A stretch of DNA of 64,000 bases from Sporomusa ovata DSM 2662 (GCF_000445445.1 NZ_ASXP01000002.1:248001-312000); one strand, 5' to 3'; positions 25,028-33,393 are shown, counted from the first letter of the stretch. The notes: generated from the letters alone by a model not told the origin. Translations and numbers: made by a program.

Positions 25028-26859
25028 TATGCAAATGCTTCCGGTTCGTCCACATCATCATAGTTGAGAATGTCCTCGTTCTCATCTATGGCGGCGGTTT
25101 CCTCGTCAGCACTTACTTCATAAACGGTATACTGCTCATTAGGATTGAGCTTTTTCATGCGGCGGTTTACCAGCTTTGAAGCGTCAAAAGCGTTGCGCTT
25201 GTCGGCTTCGGCGGTATCCCTGTAATTGGGGTGCTGTTTCAAATCATATTTCGGGGAAAGGAACGGACGCAGGCCGCGAAGCTGTAAAATACACTTATTG
25301 CCCGGCATAGTGGTCAATTCGTCCATTGTCATAAGCTCCTTGCCAAGCCGTTGCAGATTTTGTCCGTAGCTTTCTGACTGGCCCCGCGTCCGGCTTTCCG
25401 TCTGCATGGAAATGGTTTCTTTCCCCAAAACCTCCGACAGCTCCTTGATGGTGGAATGTTCCCGCCCACCAAGAAAAATCACGCTGTCCATATTCCCCAT
25501 AATGGTTTCAGCGTGGTCTTTATATAAGGCTTTGAGCTGGCTTTGCGCCTGTAAAAACAGGCATAAGGATATTTCGCGGGAGCGGATAACGGCAACCAAT
25601 TTTTCCAATTGCGGAACCTGTCCCGTGTTGGCGGCTTCGTCCCATAATACCCTTACATGATGGGGGAGCCTGCCGCCGTATTTGCTGTCAGCCCGTTCAC
25701 ACAAAAGATTGAACATCTGCGAAAAAGCAAGGGCAACAATAAAGTTGTAGGTCGTATTGGTGTCGCTGATGATGAAGAAGGTGGCGGTTTTCTTATCGCC
25801 CATGCGGTCAAGTTCCATTTCATCATAGCTCATAATCTCCCGGAGCTGTCCAATATCAAATGGGGCAAGTCTGGCTCCGCAGGAAATCAGGATACTTTTC
25901 GAGGTTTTCCCGCTGGCGAGCTTGAATTTTTTATACTGGCGCACCGCAAAATGGTTGGGATTGCGCTTTTCCAAGCCAAGGAACATATAGTCCACGGCGT
26001 TCTTGAAATTTTCATCATCTTCCCTTGTTTCCATGCTGTTCAGCATATCCACTAGGGTATTGATATGGCGTTCTTCCTCCGGCCCCTCAAGGACGATATA
26101 GCCGATTAAAGCACAATAAAGCAAGGTTTCTGCTTTCGTCCAGAATGGATCACCCTCTTTACCGTCGCCCTTTGTGTTCTCAATCAGAGCGTTTACAAAC
26201 TTCAAAATATCGCTTTCCGTCTTTAAGTAGGCCAGCGGGTTATAGTGCATTGACCGGGCAAAATCAATGGAATTGAATACCTTGATTTTGTAGCCCTGCT
26301 TTTTCAGAAAAGAGCCGACCTGCTCTAAAATGCCGCCCTTTGGGTCAACCACCACATAGGACGAATGAGCCTGTAAAAGCTGTGGGGTCAGCCAAAAGCG
26401 AGTTTTCCCGCTTCCGCTGGAGCCTATGATACAGCAGTTAAGGTTTCGGGCGTTGGCGGGATTGGCGGGTCGGGTATTCATGGTAAGAAGCTCTGTCCCG
26501 GTTAGTATCACGTTGTTGCTGAATTTTGGGTCGATAAAGGGCTTGATGTCCTTTGCCGTTCCCCACCGGGCCGAGCCATATTCCACATCCCTCCGAAACT
26601 TTTTTGCGTTTTTTACCTTATACCATACCACCAGCCGGAGTATGACCGCCCCGGCAAGGCCAATGAGCCAATCGGACAGCACAAAGCCCGGCGCAAATGA
26701 AGCAAACGCCGGGCTTATAGTCTTTATCATGCCAACCAGTTTATTTCCGAAGTCTGCACCTGCCGCAAGGCGGTAGGCTGTGCCGAGCTTCAGACAGAAC
26801 CACAGCACCAACAGATAGGGAACATTGGGAATCACATATCTACGGATTTTATCGTTCAT
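25027..26859 (-). CDS. virD4: VirD4-like type IV coupling protein
   Basis: A 610-residue coupling ATPase that brings the relaxosome to the channel. Two N-terminal membrane spans are followed by Walker A in IIGSSGSGKTRFW, VVDPKGGILEQVG, Walker B in VRVLWDEAANTG and the LQAQSQLKALY motif. ATG 26859 has GGGAGGTGG upstream and overlaps the PcfB stop by 11 nt. The acidic C-terminus (EDILNYDDVDEPEAFA) is of the kind that binds basic substrate tails, which fits the basic ends of several proteins here. The gene is intact. Confidence 0.93.
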   Translation of the reverse strand: MNDKIRRYVIPNVPYLLVLWFCLKLGTAYRLAAGADFGNKLVGMIKTISPAFASFAPGFVLSDWLIGLAGAVILRLVVWYKVKNAKKFRRDVEYGSARWGTAKDIKPFIDPKFSNNVILTGTELLTMNTRPANPANARNLNCCIIGSSGSGKTRFWLTPQLLQAHSSYVVVDPKGGILEQVGSFLKKQGYKIKVFNSIDFARSMHYNPLAYLKTESDILKFVNALIENTKGDGKEGDPFWTKAETLLYCALIGYIVLEGPEEERHINTLVDMLNSMETREDDENFKNAVDYMFLGLEKRNPNHFAVRQYKKFKLASGKTSKSILISCGARLAPFDIGQLREIMSYDEMELDRMGDKKTATFFIISDTNTTYNFIVALAFSQMFNLLCERADSKYGGRLPHHVRVLWDEAANTGQVPQLEKLVAVIRSREISLCLFLQAQSQLKALYKDHAETIMGNMDSVIFLGGREHSTIKELSEVLGKETISMQTESRTRGQSESYGQNLQRLGKELMTMDELTTMPGNKCILQLRGLRPFLSPKYDLKQHPNYRDTAEADKRNAFDASKLVNRRMKKLNPNEQYTVYEVSADEETAAIDENEDILNYDDVDEPEAFA

Positions 26860-27322
26860 TCCGCACCACCTCCCGTTTTCGTTCCTTTTGTCGCGGTTTG
26901 GTGCGCACCCTGTCGGCAAAGGCTTTTAACTGTTTCAGAATAGAGGGGTGGCGGCTCTTGCCCCGGTTCAGCACCAGCTTTGTATATTCGCCAAAACAGG
27001 CGGTAATAGCGTCAGCCTGCCCGGCCTTGAAGAATAACAAATATTTATCCGGCCCGGTTTTGTGAAAAGCATAATCTACATTGTACTTTCGGGCCACACG
27101 GTCAAAGAGCTTCGTATCCCCGGACAGGTCAAGACTGTTTGTAGAAACGCCGTGGTTCATCAACTTTTTTACGCTCTGTCTGCCCTGCGGGGTCTGCCGC
27201 TTCTGATGGCCCTTTTGTATCTGCCGGAGTGCTGCCGCCAGCACCTTTGCCAGCGTCCGGCCCGTCAGTTTTGTAGCATTGACAGATAGGGCAACCGTCC
27301 GGCGTTCAATATCTTCCTGCAT
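26849..27322 (-). CDS. PcfB/DUF3801 family conjugation protein
   Basis: A 157-residue protein of the PcfB family, which in Gram-positive conjugative systems acts beside the VirD4 coupling protein. Motifs seen are TGRTLAKVLAAALRQIQ, QGRQSVKKLMNHG and FDRVARKYNVDYAFHKTG. The basic end reads KPRQKERKREVVRNER, similar to the ER-ending tails of other proteins here. AGGAGGA precedes the ATG. Confidence 0.85.
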   Translation of the reverse strand: MQEDIERRTVALSVNATKLTGRTLAKVLAAALRQIQKGHQKRQTPQGRQSVKKLMNHGVSTNSLDLSGDTKLFDRVARKYNVDYAFHKTGPDKYLLFFKAGQADAITACFGEYTKLVLNRGKSRHPSILKQLKAFADRVRTKPRQKERKREVVRNER

Positions 27323-27369
27323 GAAATTCCTCCTTTCCTGCCAGATATGGCAATCGTATAGGCGGGAGG

Positions 27370-27394
27370 ACTTCGGGCCAAGTTGGCCCGAAGT
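27370..27394. repeat. Element palindrome, copy 13
   Basis: Perfect copy, 3 bp after the DUF6674 stop and upstream of the PcfB ribosome binding site. Confidence 0.92.
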
Positions 27395-27397
27395 GTG

Positions 27398-28195
27398 TTA
27401 CCTCTCTGCATTGACAGGGCGGGGGCGTTCTGTGGTGGGAGCGTCCTTTTGTGCCTGCGCGATTTTTTCATTGTGAGTAGCAAGAGCTTCCCGGATAGAG
27501 GGCTTTTTCTCTGCCGCCCGTTCTTCCAACCGTGCCAGCGTATTCAAAGATTTTTCTATATGGCTTTTTATACTGGAAAAATGGGAACGCTCCGCACGGA
27601 ATGGAGCGGATATGACCGCCGCCAGCTTGCCGGGCTGTTTTACTTCCTGTGCCGCTTCTCTGCCAAGCATGACCCGACCCATGTTTTTCAAATGCCGCCC
27701 GGCTTGATGGTATTCGGTGCTGATGGCTTCGATTTTGGCAATAGCCTTATCGTCGTACTGAATATCCTTTGTGAGCATATCCCGCATGGCTTCTAAAGTG
27801 GGGCGCACCTTGAAGAACCGGGCTACGTTATCCAGCGCGGAAATGCCGGTTTCCTTAAAAGCGGTAACGGCGTTCTTACAACCGTCTATGACGCTTTGCT
27901 TTAGCTCCGCCAATTTATCCCGCAAGTCCAATACCTGCCCCTGCATAACAATGACCGCCTTTTGCAAAGCGGTCTTAACCGGGTGGTTCTGTTCCTGTGC
28001 TGTTCGGAGTTCCTGCCGCATGGCGGCAAGCTCCTTTACAGCGGCGTCAAGCTGTTTTTCCATTGCTCCGACATGATGCAGAACCGCAAGAAAATCCTTT
28101 GTGGACGGGGAATTGTTTTCCCGCAATATCGCCAAAAGCTCCTTAACGTGTTCATTTTCCAAAATCGGCTCGGCGGTAGTTTTCGTTTTTGCCAT
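27398..28195 (-). CDS. DUF6674-like helical element protein with NAER tail
   Basis: A 265-residue, mostly helical protein (long coiled coil through MEKQLDAAVKELAAMRQEL and MQGQVLDLRDKLAELKQSV, then DNVARFFKVRPTLEAMRDML), as in the DUF6674 proteins of Firmicutes conjugative elements. The C-terminus reads KKPSIREALATHNEKIAQAQ followed by KDAPTTERPRPVNAER, matching the ArdA tail. The role is unknown. AGGAGG precedes the ATG. Confidence 0.75.
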   Translation of the reverse strand: MAKTKTTAEPILENEHVKELLAILRENNSPSTKDFLAVLHHVGAMEKQLDAAVKELAAMRQELRTAQEQNHPVKTALQKAVIVMQGQVLDLRDKLAELKQSVIDGCKNAVTAFKETGISALDNVARFFKVRPTLEAMRDMLTKDIQYDDKAIAKIEAISTEYHQAGRHLKNMGRVMLGREAAQEVKQPGKLAAVISAPFRAERSHFSSIKSHIEKSLNTLARLEERAAEKKPSIREALATHNEKIAQAQKDAPTTERPRPVNAER

Positions 28196-28219
28196 AGTTT
28201 TTTTAACCTCCTTTCACAC

Positions 28220-28244
28220 TTCGGGCCAAGTTGGCCCGAAGTTG
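28220..28244. repeat. Element palindrome, copy 14
   Basis: Perfect copy, 1 bp after the ArdA stop and just before the DUF6674 ribosome binding site. Confidence 0.92.
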
Positions 28245-28245
28245 G

Positions 28246-28950
28246 TTATCGTTCCGCATTGGCGGGGTGGGGGCGCTCACGGGCGGCGGTGACGGTTTCG
28301 TTTATCATCTTCCCGTAGCTTTCCAGCGTTTTCTTGATGGATTTTTCCGGTTCGGGATAAGCAAAAATTCGGTATTCCTCCGGTAAATCGTCCCTGCCGC
28401 TGTAATACTCAGTGAAGCTGTCGCCTGTCCGTACCACATAGCCGCCATCGGTAAAACGCCCGTCGTCGTCCAAGTTCATATCCCGCCCATAGGCTTCATA
28501 ATCAATATTGTTTTCCAAATGCTCCGGGATTTCCAGCGTACACATTTCCTCAACATAGTAGCGGCCTAAATCTTCCTCATTCTCAACCCCGGCGTAAAAC
28601 TCAAAACAATCCAGATTTTGCGTAAGGTTAATTAGGGCGGGTACACTGTTGTACTCCCCGAAGTCCACGGCGGCAGAAAACTTTTCTAACTCCCATTCCT
28701 CCATATCGTCCAGCAGGGAAGCCAAGAAGTTCAACTCATCAATGCTTTCATATTCTCCTAAGCAGTCACGCAGACCGGGAATGTCGGTTTCATAATTAGT
28801 AATGAAAATTTCCTCATACCGCACACCGTCCACATGGATACGCTTCAAAAGAGCCTGCACTTCCTCGGTGGTGGCGGGGAGCTTTAAAGGCTCCCCGTCC
28901 AAATATCCCTCGTTATACCGTCCAAGATTGGTAACAAAGGCTTCAAGCAT
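28246..28950 (-). CDS. ardA: ArdA antirestriction protein with C-terminal extension
   Basis: A 234-residue ArdA, a DNA mimic that blocks type I restriction enzymes. The acidic ArdA core is clear: YNEGYLDGEPLKLPATTEEV, IFITNYETDIPG, LNFLASLLDDMEEWEL and YGRDMNLDDDGRFTDGGYVV. The core is about 165-190 residues; a tail EKSIKKTLESYGKMINETVT then AARERPHPANAER follows and matches the tails of neighbouring proteins. The ATG overlaps the upstream gene by 8 nt. It should protect the element during entry. The tail suggests the protein might travel with the DNA. Confidence 0.9.
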   Translation of the reverse strand: MLEAFVTNLGRYNEGYLDGEPLKLPATTEEVQALLKRIHVDGVRYEEIFITNYETDIPGLRDCLGEYESIDELNFLASLLDDMEEWELEKFSAAVDFGEYNSVPALINLTQNLDCFEFYAGVENEEDLGRYYVEEMCTLEIPEHLENNIDYEAYGRDMNLDDDGRFTDGGYVVRTGDSFTEYYSGRDDLPEEYRIFAYPEPEKSIKKTLESYGKMINETVTAARERPHPANAER

Positions 28951-29296
28951 GGTCTTTTTCCTGCCCCTGTGTTTTCACGGTCAGAATCCCGTCCAGCGTG
29001 GTTGCCGTGATGTTCAGCCGCCCGGCAACGGCAATGTCGTTTTTCACGTCCTCGTCAATATCGCTTCCGCATACGACAAGTACATGGGCGCGGCGCAGGA
29101 GATCCCGGCTCATATCAATGCCGCTTTTATGTTCCTCCGGGATTGCGTCATTGAGAAAAAGCGGAAGATACAGGGTCGGGCAAACCGGGGAAAACCCGGC
29201 TTCATAGACTGCCCGGCAATACTGCGCCGCCTGTTTGGTATCCGTATCGTGATTGCCGCACCACGCGGCAGTAATGTATGCTAAAGGTCGTTTCAT
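28943..29296 (-). CDS. DUF7768/DUF4406-like protein (nucleoside deoxyribosyltransferase-like fold)
   Basis: A 117-residue protein with YITAAWCGNHDTDTKQAAQY, then CPTLYLPLFLNDAIPEEHKS and AHVLVVCGSDIDEDVKNDI, resembling the Rossmann-like deoxyribosyltransferase fold proteins found on phages and conjugative elements. I cannot identify catalytic residues with certainty. GGAGGTG precedes the ATG and the 3' end overlaps ardA, so the two are coupled. Confidence 0.65.
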   Translation of the reverse strand: MKRPLAYITAAWCGNHDTDTKQAAQYCRAVYEAGFSPVCPTLYLPLFLNDAIPEEHKSGIDMSRDLLRRAHVLVVCGSDIDEDVKNDIAVAGRLNITATTLDGILTVKTQGQEKDHA

Positions 29297-29348
29297 GATT
29301 TAAGCACCTCCGTTCTTGTTGCGCTGAATGTGTCAACCTATCCCCCCG

Positions 29349-29560
29349 CCCTTTCCACGCTTGGAAAGGGCGCGGCTCAAAGGAATATATATCCCCGTCG
29401 CTTGACTGCCTTAAAGCATAACCGGGAGAAATCCGTCAAGAGTGCGAAGCACCGCCTACGGCGGCAAGCTCTTGACCGATTTTCCCGGCTATGCTACCCA
29501 ATAAGCGGCGACGGGGAATATATTTATCCTTAGAGCTTTGGGGCACGGGGCAAAGCCCCG
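29349..29560. other. Highly structured intergenic region with a 150-nt nested hairpin
   Basis: Three structures lie in about 210 bp. A 9-bp perfect stem with a CGCT loop is at 29349-29370. A nested hairpin spans 29379-29531: outer arms share TCCCCGTCGC and complement, and inner arms from AGCATAACCGGGAG pair with CTCTTGACC to CCCGGCTATGCT. A short CGGGGC/GCCCCG hairpin is at 29546-29560. It separates parB from the downstream operon. Candidates are a transfer origin, a partition site or a structured RNA; none can be proved from sequence. Confidence 0.6.
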
Positions 29561-29569
29561 CATATACCG

Positions 29570-29594
29570 ACTTCGGGCCAACTTGACCCGAAGT
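29570..29594. repeat. Element palindrome, copy 15
   Basis: Arms ACTTCGGGCC and GACCCGAAGT around AACTT, 2 bp after the parB stop. The change is G-U compatible on the minus strand. Confidence 0.92.
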
Positions 29595-29596
29595 GC

Positions 29597-31069
29597 TTAT
29601 TTTTCCTGTTCGGCTTTCTTTTGAGGAGCCGAAACCTCTTTCAGTTTTGCCTTGTTTTCCTCAAGCAGCTTCATAATGGTATCCTTCATTTCGCGGGGTG
29701 TTTTCTCCTTGCCGAAATACTGGGAAAGTTCCTGACTTGAAATAATCACTTTGTCTGCCTCCTTTTTTTCTTCTAACATGATTCCGTCAATCACATCGGG
29801 GTTTAACAGCTTCTTTTGGTCAAGGTCACGCATACGCTGTGCCTGTGAGAGCGAGGGAGCCGACTGCTGGCCCTCAATAGCGATAGCAATATACCGCTGA
29901 TTTTTTGGCTTGATAAACGCAAGCTCCACCGCGGGAGTGAACGCGATTTTCTTTTCGTCCACCATTTTCATAAGGTCGGGAACCAGCTCATTGAGCTTGA
30001 TATACCGCTGAACCTGCTTGACCGTCATTTTGTTGCGCTCGGCTACGACCTCATTGGAACGCTGTCCGTTGCCGGTTCGCGCACCCTGCCGCTTGATGGC
30101 TTCCAACTGCATTTGCAGGGCTTTGGCTCGTTCGCTGGGCAGGATATTTTCACGCTGATTGGTGTTGTCCTCTACCATCTGCGTGATGGCCTGCTCGTCC
30201 GTCATGTTGCGGATAATACAGGGCATATCCGTAAATCCGGCTAATTCGCTGGCTTTCTGGCGGCGGTGGCCGGATACGATTTCATAGCCGCCATCTTCGC
30301 GGGGGCGCACAATGGCAGGCTGGGTAACGCCCTTGTCCTTGACGCTTTCCACCATAGCAGCCATTTCTTCATCATTTCGGACTTGAAATGGGTGGTCTTT
30401 GAAAGCGTAAAGCTCGGAAAGATTGAGATAAACAATCTGTTCCTGTTCGCCGGGGCGGGGTGCTTGCCTCGGTTCGGGCGGCAGCTCCGGGGCAGAGAGC
30501 GGCGTTTCCTGCTGTGCCTGTTCCGTAGCTTGCGGGGAAGCAGAAGCACCGCCGCCAATTTCTGCGGTCTGTTTCTGTTTATCCGGCTTTTCCGGTTTTA
30601 TAGCCTTTGGGGCTTTTTCCTGTTTGGCAAGACGGGTAAGCTTTTTATCTGCTTTTTCGGCAGTTCTGGGCTTACTGTCATTTTTCTTATCCGGACTTGT
30701 TTTCTTCGGCTTTGCCGTTTTATCTCCTGGCTCCGCTTCCTGTTTTTCGGGGGTAGTCTGTTCCGTTTCCTTTACCGCCGCCTGTTTCCCGGAAACAATC
30801 TCATTGATTTTGTCAAAGGAAACCACCACATCACCGGGGGCGGGAATGTCAATGGGGTTAGGTGTTTCCGGTCCGTCCTTATCGGTTTTATGCAGGGCGG
30901 CTCCGTCCTCATGAGGAAGTGCCGTTGTTTCCTCGGCAGTCTTTTCCGGGGCAGGAGCTTCGCCGCCAATCTCCGGCATGGGAGCAGGTGTGTTTTTTTC
31001 TTCTGCTGTTGTTTCCTGTGCCGGGGCGGTTTTTACTTCGTCCGGTTTGTTTGGCTCATTTTTTGCCAT
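29597..31069 (-). CDS. parB: ParB/Spo0J-type partition protein with long disordered N-terminus
   Basis: A 490-residue ParB family protein. The first 200 residues are a low-complexity Pro/Glu/Lys/Ala region. The ParB nuclease-like domain follows (FKDHPFQVRNDEEMAAMVES, GYEIVSGHRRQKASELAG and EDNTNQRENILPSERAKALQ with the GHRR box), then the HTH (NEVVAERNKMTVKQVQRYIK). It probably binds centromere-like sites of the element; no ParA gene is in view. AAGGAGGA precedes the ATG. Confidence 0.9.
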   Translation of the reverse strand: MAKNEPNKPDEVKTAPAQETTAEEKNTPAPMPEIGGEAPAPEKTAEETTALPHEDGAALHKTDKDGPETPNPIDIPAPGDVVVSFDKINEIVSGKQAAVKETEQTTPEKQEAEPGDKTAKPKKTSPDKKNDSKPRTAEKADKKLTRLAKQEKAPKAIKPEKPDKQKQTAEIGGGASASPQATEQAQQETPLSAPELPPEPRQAPRPGEQEQIVYLNLSELYAFKDHPFQVRNDEEMAAMVESVKDKGVTQPAIVRPREDGGYEIVSGHRRQKASELAGFTDMPCIIRNMTDEQAITQMVEDNTNQRENILPSERAKALQMQLEAIKRQGARTGNGQRSNEVVAERNKMTVKQVQRYIKLNELVPDLMKMVDEKKIAFTPAVELAFIKPKNQRYIAIAIEGQQSAPSLSQAQRMRDLDQKKLLNPDVIDGIMLEEKKEADKVIISSQELSQYFGKEKTPREMKDTIMKLLEENKAKLKEVSAPQKKAEQEK

Positions 31070-31162
31070 GCGTTTTTCCTCCTTGTCTGTTTTATGGCAT
31101 GAAAAAAGGGGCTTGATTTTTTAGGTCAAGCCCCACGGGGATATTTGCAATCCCTCCTTTCC

Positions 31163-31187
31163 ACTTCGGGCCAACTTGACCCGAAGT
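31163..31187. repeat. Element palindrome, copy 16 (rightmost)
   Basis: Same sequence variant as copy 15, upstream of parB. By the rule seen elsewhere it should follow the stop of another gene, but none is present, so the element has probably lost DNA here. Confidence 0.92.
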
Positions 31188-31347
31188 TCCGCTATCCAGA
31201 TACAAAAATACCGCCTATCTTGTTCAATTAGGCGGTATCCTGTGTAATGTGATAGCTCATATTTTATTTTGATATTCCCTTATCTACTTAGAATAAGGGG
31301 TTTTGCAGTTTTCCTAATACGTTTGGCTCATATGTAGTAAGACTATC
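31188..31347. other. Right boundary zone of the conjugative element
   Basis: No gene. A perfect 10-bp stem (ATACCGCCTA and complement, 31208-31238) with an 11-nt loop is the only structure. G+C content falls from here on, and no palindrome copies occur further right. No attachment-site repeat or integrase could be recognised. Confidence 0.5.
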
Positions 31348-31533
31348 TTATAACCGGCGTCTCATAATGCATGCCTGTTTCGCCTTTTCAAAATCAACAA
31401 TTAGACGATTCATCTCATCACTTAGCAAGATGAGATCAGCATCTTGCATATTAAAGCCCTTCGCCAACACTAGTTCACCCAGTCGAGTCCGAGCGTCTTC
31501 GATTTTTAATTCCTGCTCTTGTAAATTTTCCAT
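31348..31533 (-). CDS. Spo0E-like aspartyl-phosphate phosphatase
   Basis: A 61-residue protein with the Spo0E pattern: IEDARTRLGELVLAKGF, then DADLILLSDEMNRLIVDFEK, where LSDEMNRLI stands for the usual SQELDxLI signature. Spo0E-type proteins dephosphorylate Spo0A-P and delay sporulation, so the host is probably a spore former. It is monocistronic, and it is the first gene to the right of the conjugative element with chromosomal character. Confidence 0.75.
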   Translation of the reverse strand: MENLQEQELKIEDARTRLGELVLAKGFNMQDADLILLSDEMNRLIVDFEKAKQACIMRRRL

Positions 31534-31702
31534 TCATGCCATCCTCACTTTCACGTTTTTTTCCAGTTACTCACGCCGCCTGCCACACCTGTCATCAAAA
31601 TGCTTACTGCTTAGCGTAGAGTGACACTTTATTATCTATCCGTAAATGTATGAATGATAACCAGATCAAAATGTGTCCGCACCTACCAACTACTAGTGCA
31701 AA

Positions 31703-31726
31703 AAGCGTGCCAAAATCGGCACGCTT
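31703..31726 (-). terminator. Terminator downstream of the sigma-54-type regulator gene
   Basis: A perfect 9-bp stem (AAGCGTGCC/GGCACGCTT) with a 6-nt loop. On the minus strand it is followed by TTTTTG. It lies about 180 bp past the stop of the regulator gene. The surrounding stretch 31534-31902 holds no convincing gene. Confidence 0.75.
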
Positions 31727-31902
31727 ACGAATTGCTATTAAAATAATAGTATTACAACAGGCAAAACACAGTATCTTCGCCAAATTCACCGACCCTATAC
31801 TCAGCAGTAGCGCCAACGGTTCCACTACACAAAAGTTTACAAAGCTACTATTTCTACCAAAAGTTGCAGTAAAAATGAAGTTTTTGTATGAAGTTTATTT
31901 CA

Positions 31903-33393
31903 CTAGATCCTACTAATTTCTTGCTTGATCCGCTTTTTTTCTAATCGATAAAATAAAGCCCGCAAGGAAATTCCCAAATATTTAGCTGCGGCTGCATGAT
32001 TACCATCACAGGCAGCTATGACCTCGTCAACGATATCATCACAGAAGCTTTTTAATGAATAGCCGCCAGACGGAAAGGGTAGCACTAGTTGTTGCTTGGC
32101 CGCATCAGTACCCAGTACTTGGCTGAATGCCTGGTTGCGGCTTTCCTCCCCCAATAAATGTGAGAGATGATTCACTTGCAATTCTTCCGCATCATAAGCA
32201 AAGGCAACATATTCAATAACATTTTTTAGTTCTCTTATATTTCCCGGCCAAGGGTATTCGGTCAATCGTCTTGCCGCCGCAGGAGCTATATGGTGAAACC
32301 GTTTCTTTTTTTGCCGCGCAGCATCAAGCAGGAACGCGTTCGCCAGCGGCACAATTTCGTCTTTTCGCTCTCGCAGCGGTGGTACTTTGACATATCCGAC
32401 CTTCAGGCGATAATAAAGATCCTGGCGAAAAGCACCATTCTTAACTTGATTCTCAAGTAAACTATTAGTAGCACAAATAATCCTGATATCAATTTTAATC
32501 TTTTTCAGTCCGCCAACCCGGTAAAACTCTTTTTCCTGAAGTACCCGCAGCAATTTTGCCTGCAAATTAAGCGGTATTTCCCCAATCTCATCAAGGAATA
32601 GTGTCCCGTTTTGCGCCATATCAAATTTGCCTTTCGCCCCCTGAGCTGCACTGCCGGTGAAGGCGCCGGCCTCATAGCCAAACATTTCACTTTCAAACAG
32701 GGAAGGCGTCAAAGCACTGCAATTGATAGCAACAAACGGTCTGTTTGTTAATTCATCTATTTTCACACCATAGTGAATGGCTTTGGCTATGACTTCTTTG
32801 CCAACACCGGTTTCCCCTTGAATAAGCACCGGGATTGACCTATCAGTATGAAACTGCTGCGCCTGCTCCAGCAATTGACGAGTGCTATCTCCAAAAACCC
32901 CCACTTGACCGATGATTGACTCTGCCAAAACCTTCTTAACGGTAGAGAGTTCGCGCCTGGTTGCCTCAGTTGCCGCACAGACTTCATCCTGGAATCGATC
33001 AGTTAGCTTTTTATTCTCCCGCAACAAGGCCTGATGCTCAGCAACCCGGTCAATTGTAAGTGCCAGTTCCTGCGCATCAACCGGCTTTTGCAGATAATCA
33101 TAAACCCCGGCACGTAAAGCGGCTACAGCAGATTTTATATCCGCATATCCTGTAAAAAGAACAATATCGGTCCGCCAACTGTCTGGCAATTGTTTGATGG
33201 CCTGCGCCAATTCAATGCCGGACATGCCCGGCATATTGATATCAGAAAGCACCATTGGATAGTCTGCATCAACAAGCTTAGCAAGCGCCGCAGCCGCATT
33301 AGAACACTCCGTAACCTCGCAATCGCTGTTTTGTAAAAGACGTTTCACTACTACTCTGCTGACCTGGTCATCATCCACCAACAGTACCCGCAT
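31903..33393 (-). CDS. NtrC-type response regulator with variant GAFTGS loop
   Basis: A 496-residue protein: receiver domain with phosphoacceptor Asp51 (MVLSDINMPGMSG), AAA+ domain with Walker A GETGVGKE and Walker B GTLFLDEIGEI, and a Fis-type HTH at the C-terminus (NHAAAAKYLGISLRALFYRL). The sigma-54 contact loop reads GAFTGS rather than the usual GAFTGA. No histidine kinase adjoins it, and I saw no clear -24/-12 promoter nearby. AAGGAGGA precedes the ATG. Targets are unknown; the TonB receptor genes downstream are possible. Confidence 0.9.
   Translation of the reverse strand: MRVLLVDDDQVSRVVVKRLLQNSDCEVTECSNAAAALAKLVDADYPMVLSDINMPGMSGIELAQAIKQLPDSWRTDIVLFTGYADIKSAVAALRAGVYDYLQKPVDAQELALTIDRVAEHQALLRENKKLTDRFQDEVCAATEATRRELSTVKKVLAESIIGQVGVFGDSTRQLLEQAQQFHTDRSIPVLIQGETGVGKEVIAKAIHYGVKIDELTNRPFVAINCSALTPSLFESEMFGYEAGAFTGSAAQGAKGKFDMAQNGTLFLDEIGEIPLNLQAKLLRVLQEKEFYRVGGLKKIKIDIRIICATNSLLENQVKNGAFRQDLYYRLKVGYVKVPPLRERKDEIVPLANAFLLDAARQKKKRFHHIAPAAARRLTEYPWPGNIRELKNVIEYVAFAYDAEELQVNHLSHLLGEESRNQAFSQVLGTDAAKQQLVLPFPSGGYSLKSFCDDIVDEVIAACDGNHAAAAKYLGISLRALFYRLEKKRIKQEISRI

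Noticed and set aside
30266..31102. Long plus-strand frame opposite parB
   Set aside because: It is a shadow of the low-complexity ParB N-terminus: Phe/Cys-rich, without ribosome binding site or family features.
8121..31187. Dispersed palindromes read as a CRISPR array
   Set aside because: Spacing is 0.2-3 kb with genes between copies, with no regular spacers and no cas genes.
31604..31825. 73-codon minus-strand frame after the sigma-54-type regulator
   Set aside because: It runs straight through the strong terminator hairpin at 31703-31726 and has no ribosome binding site.
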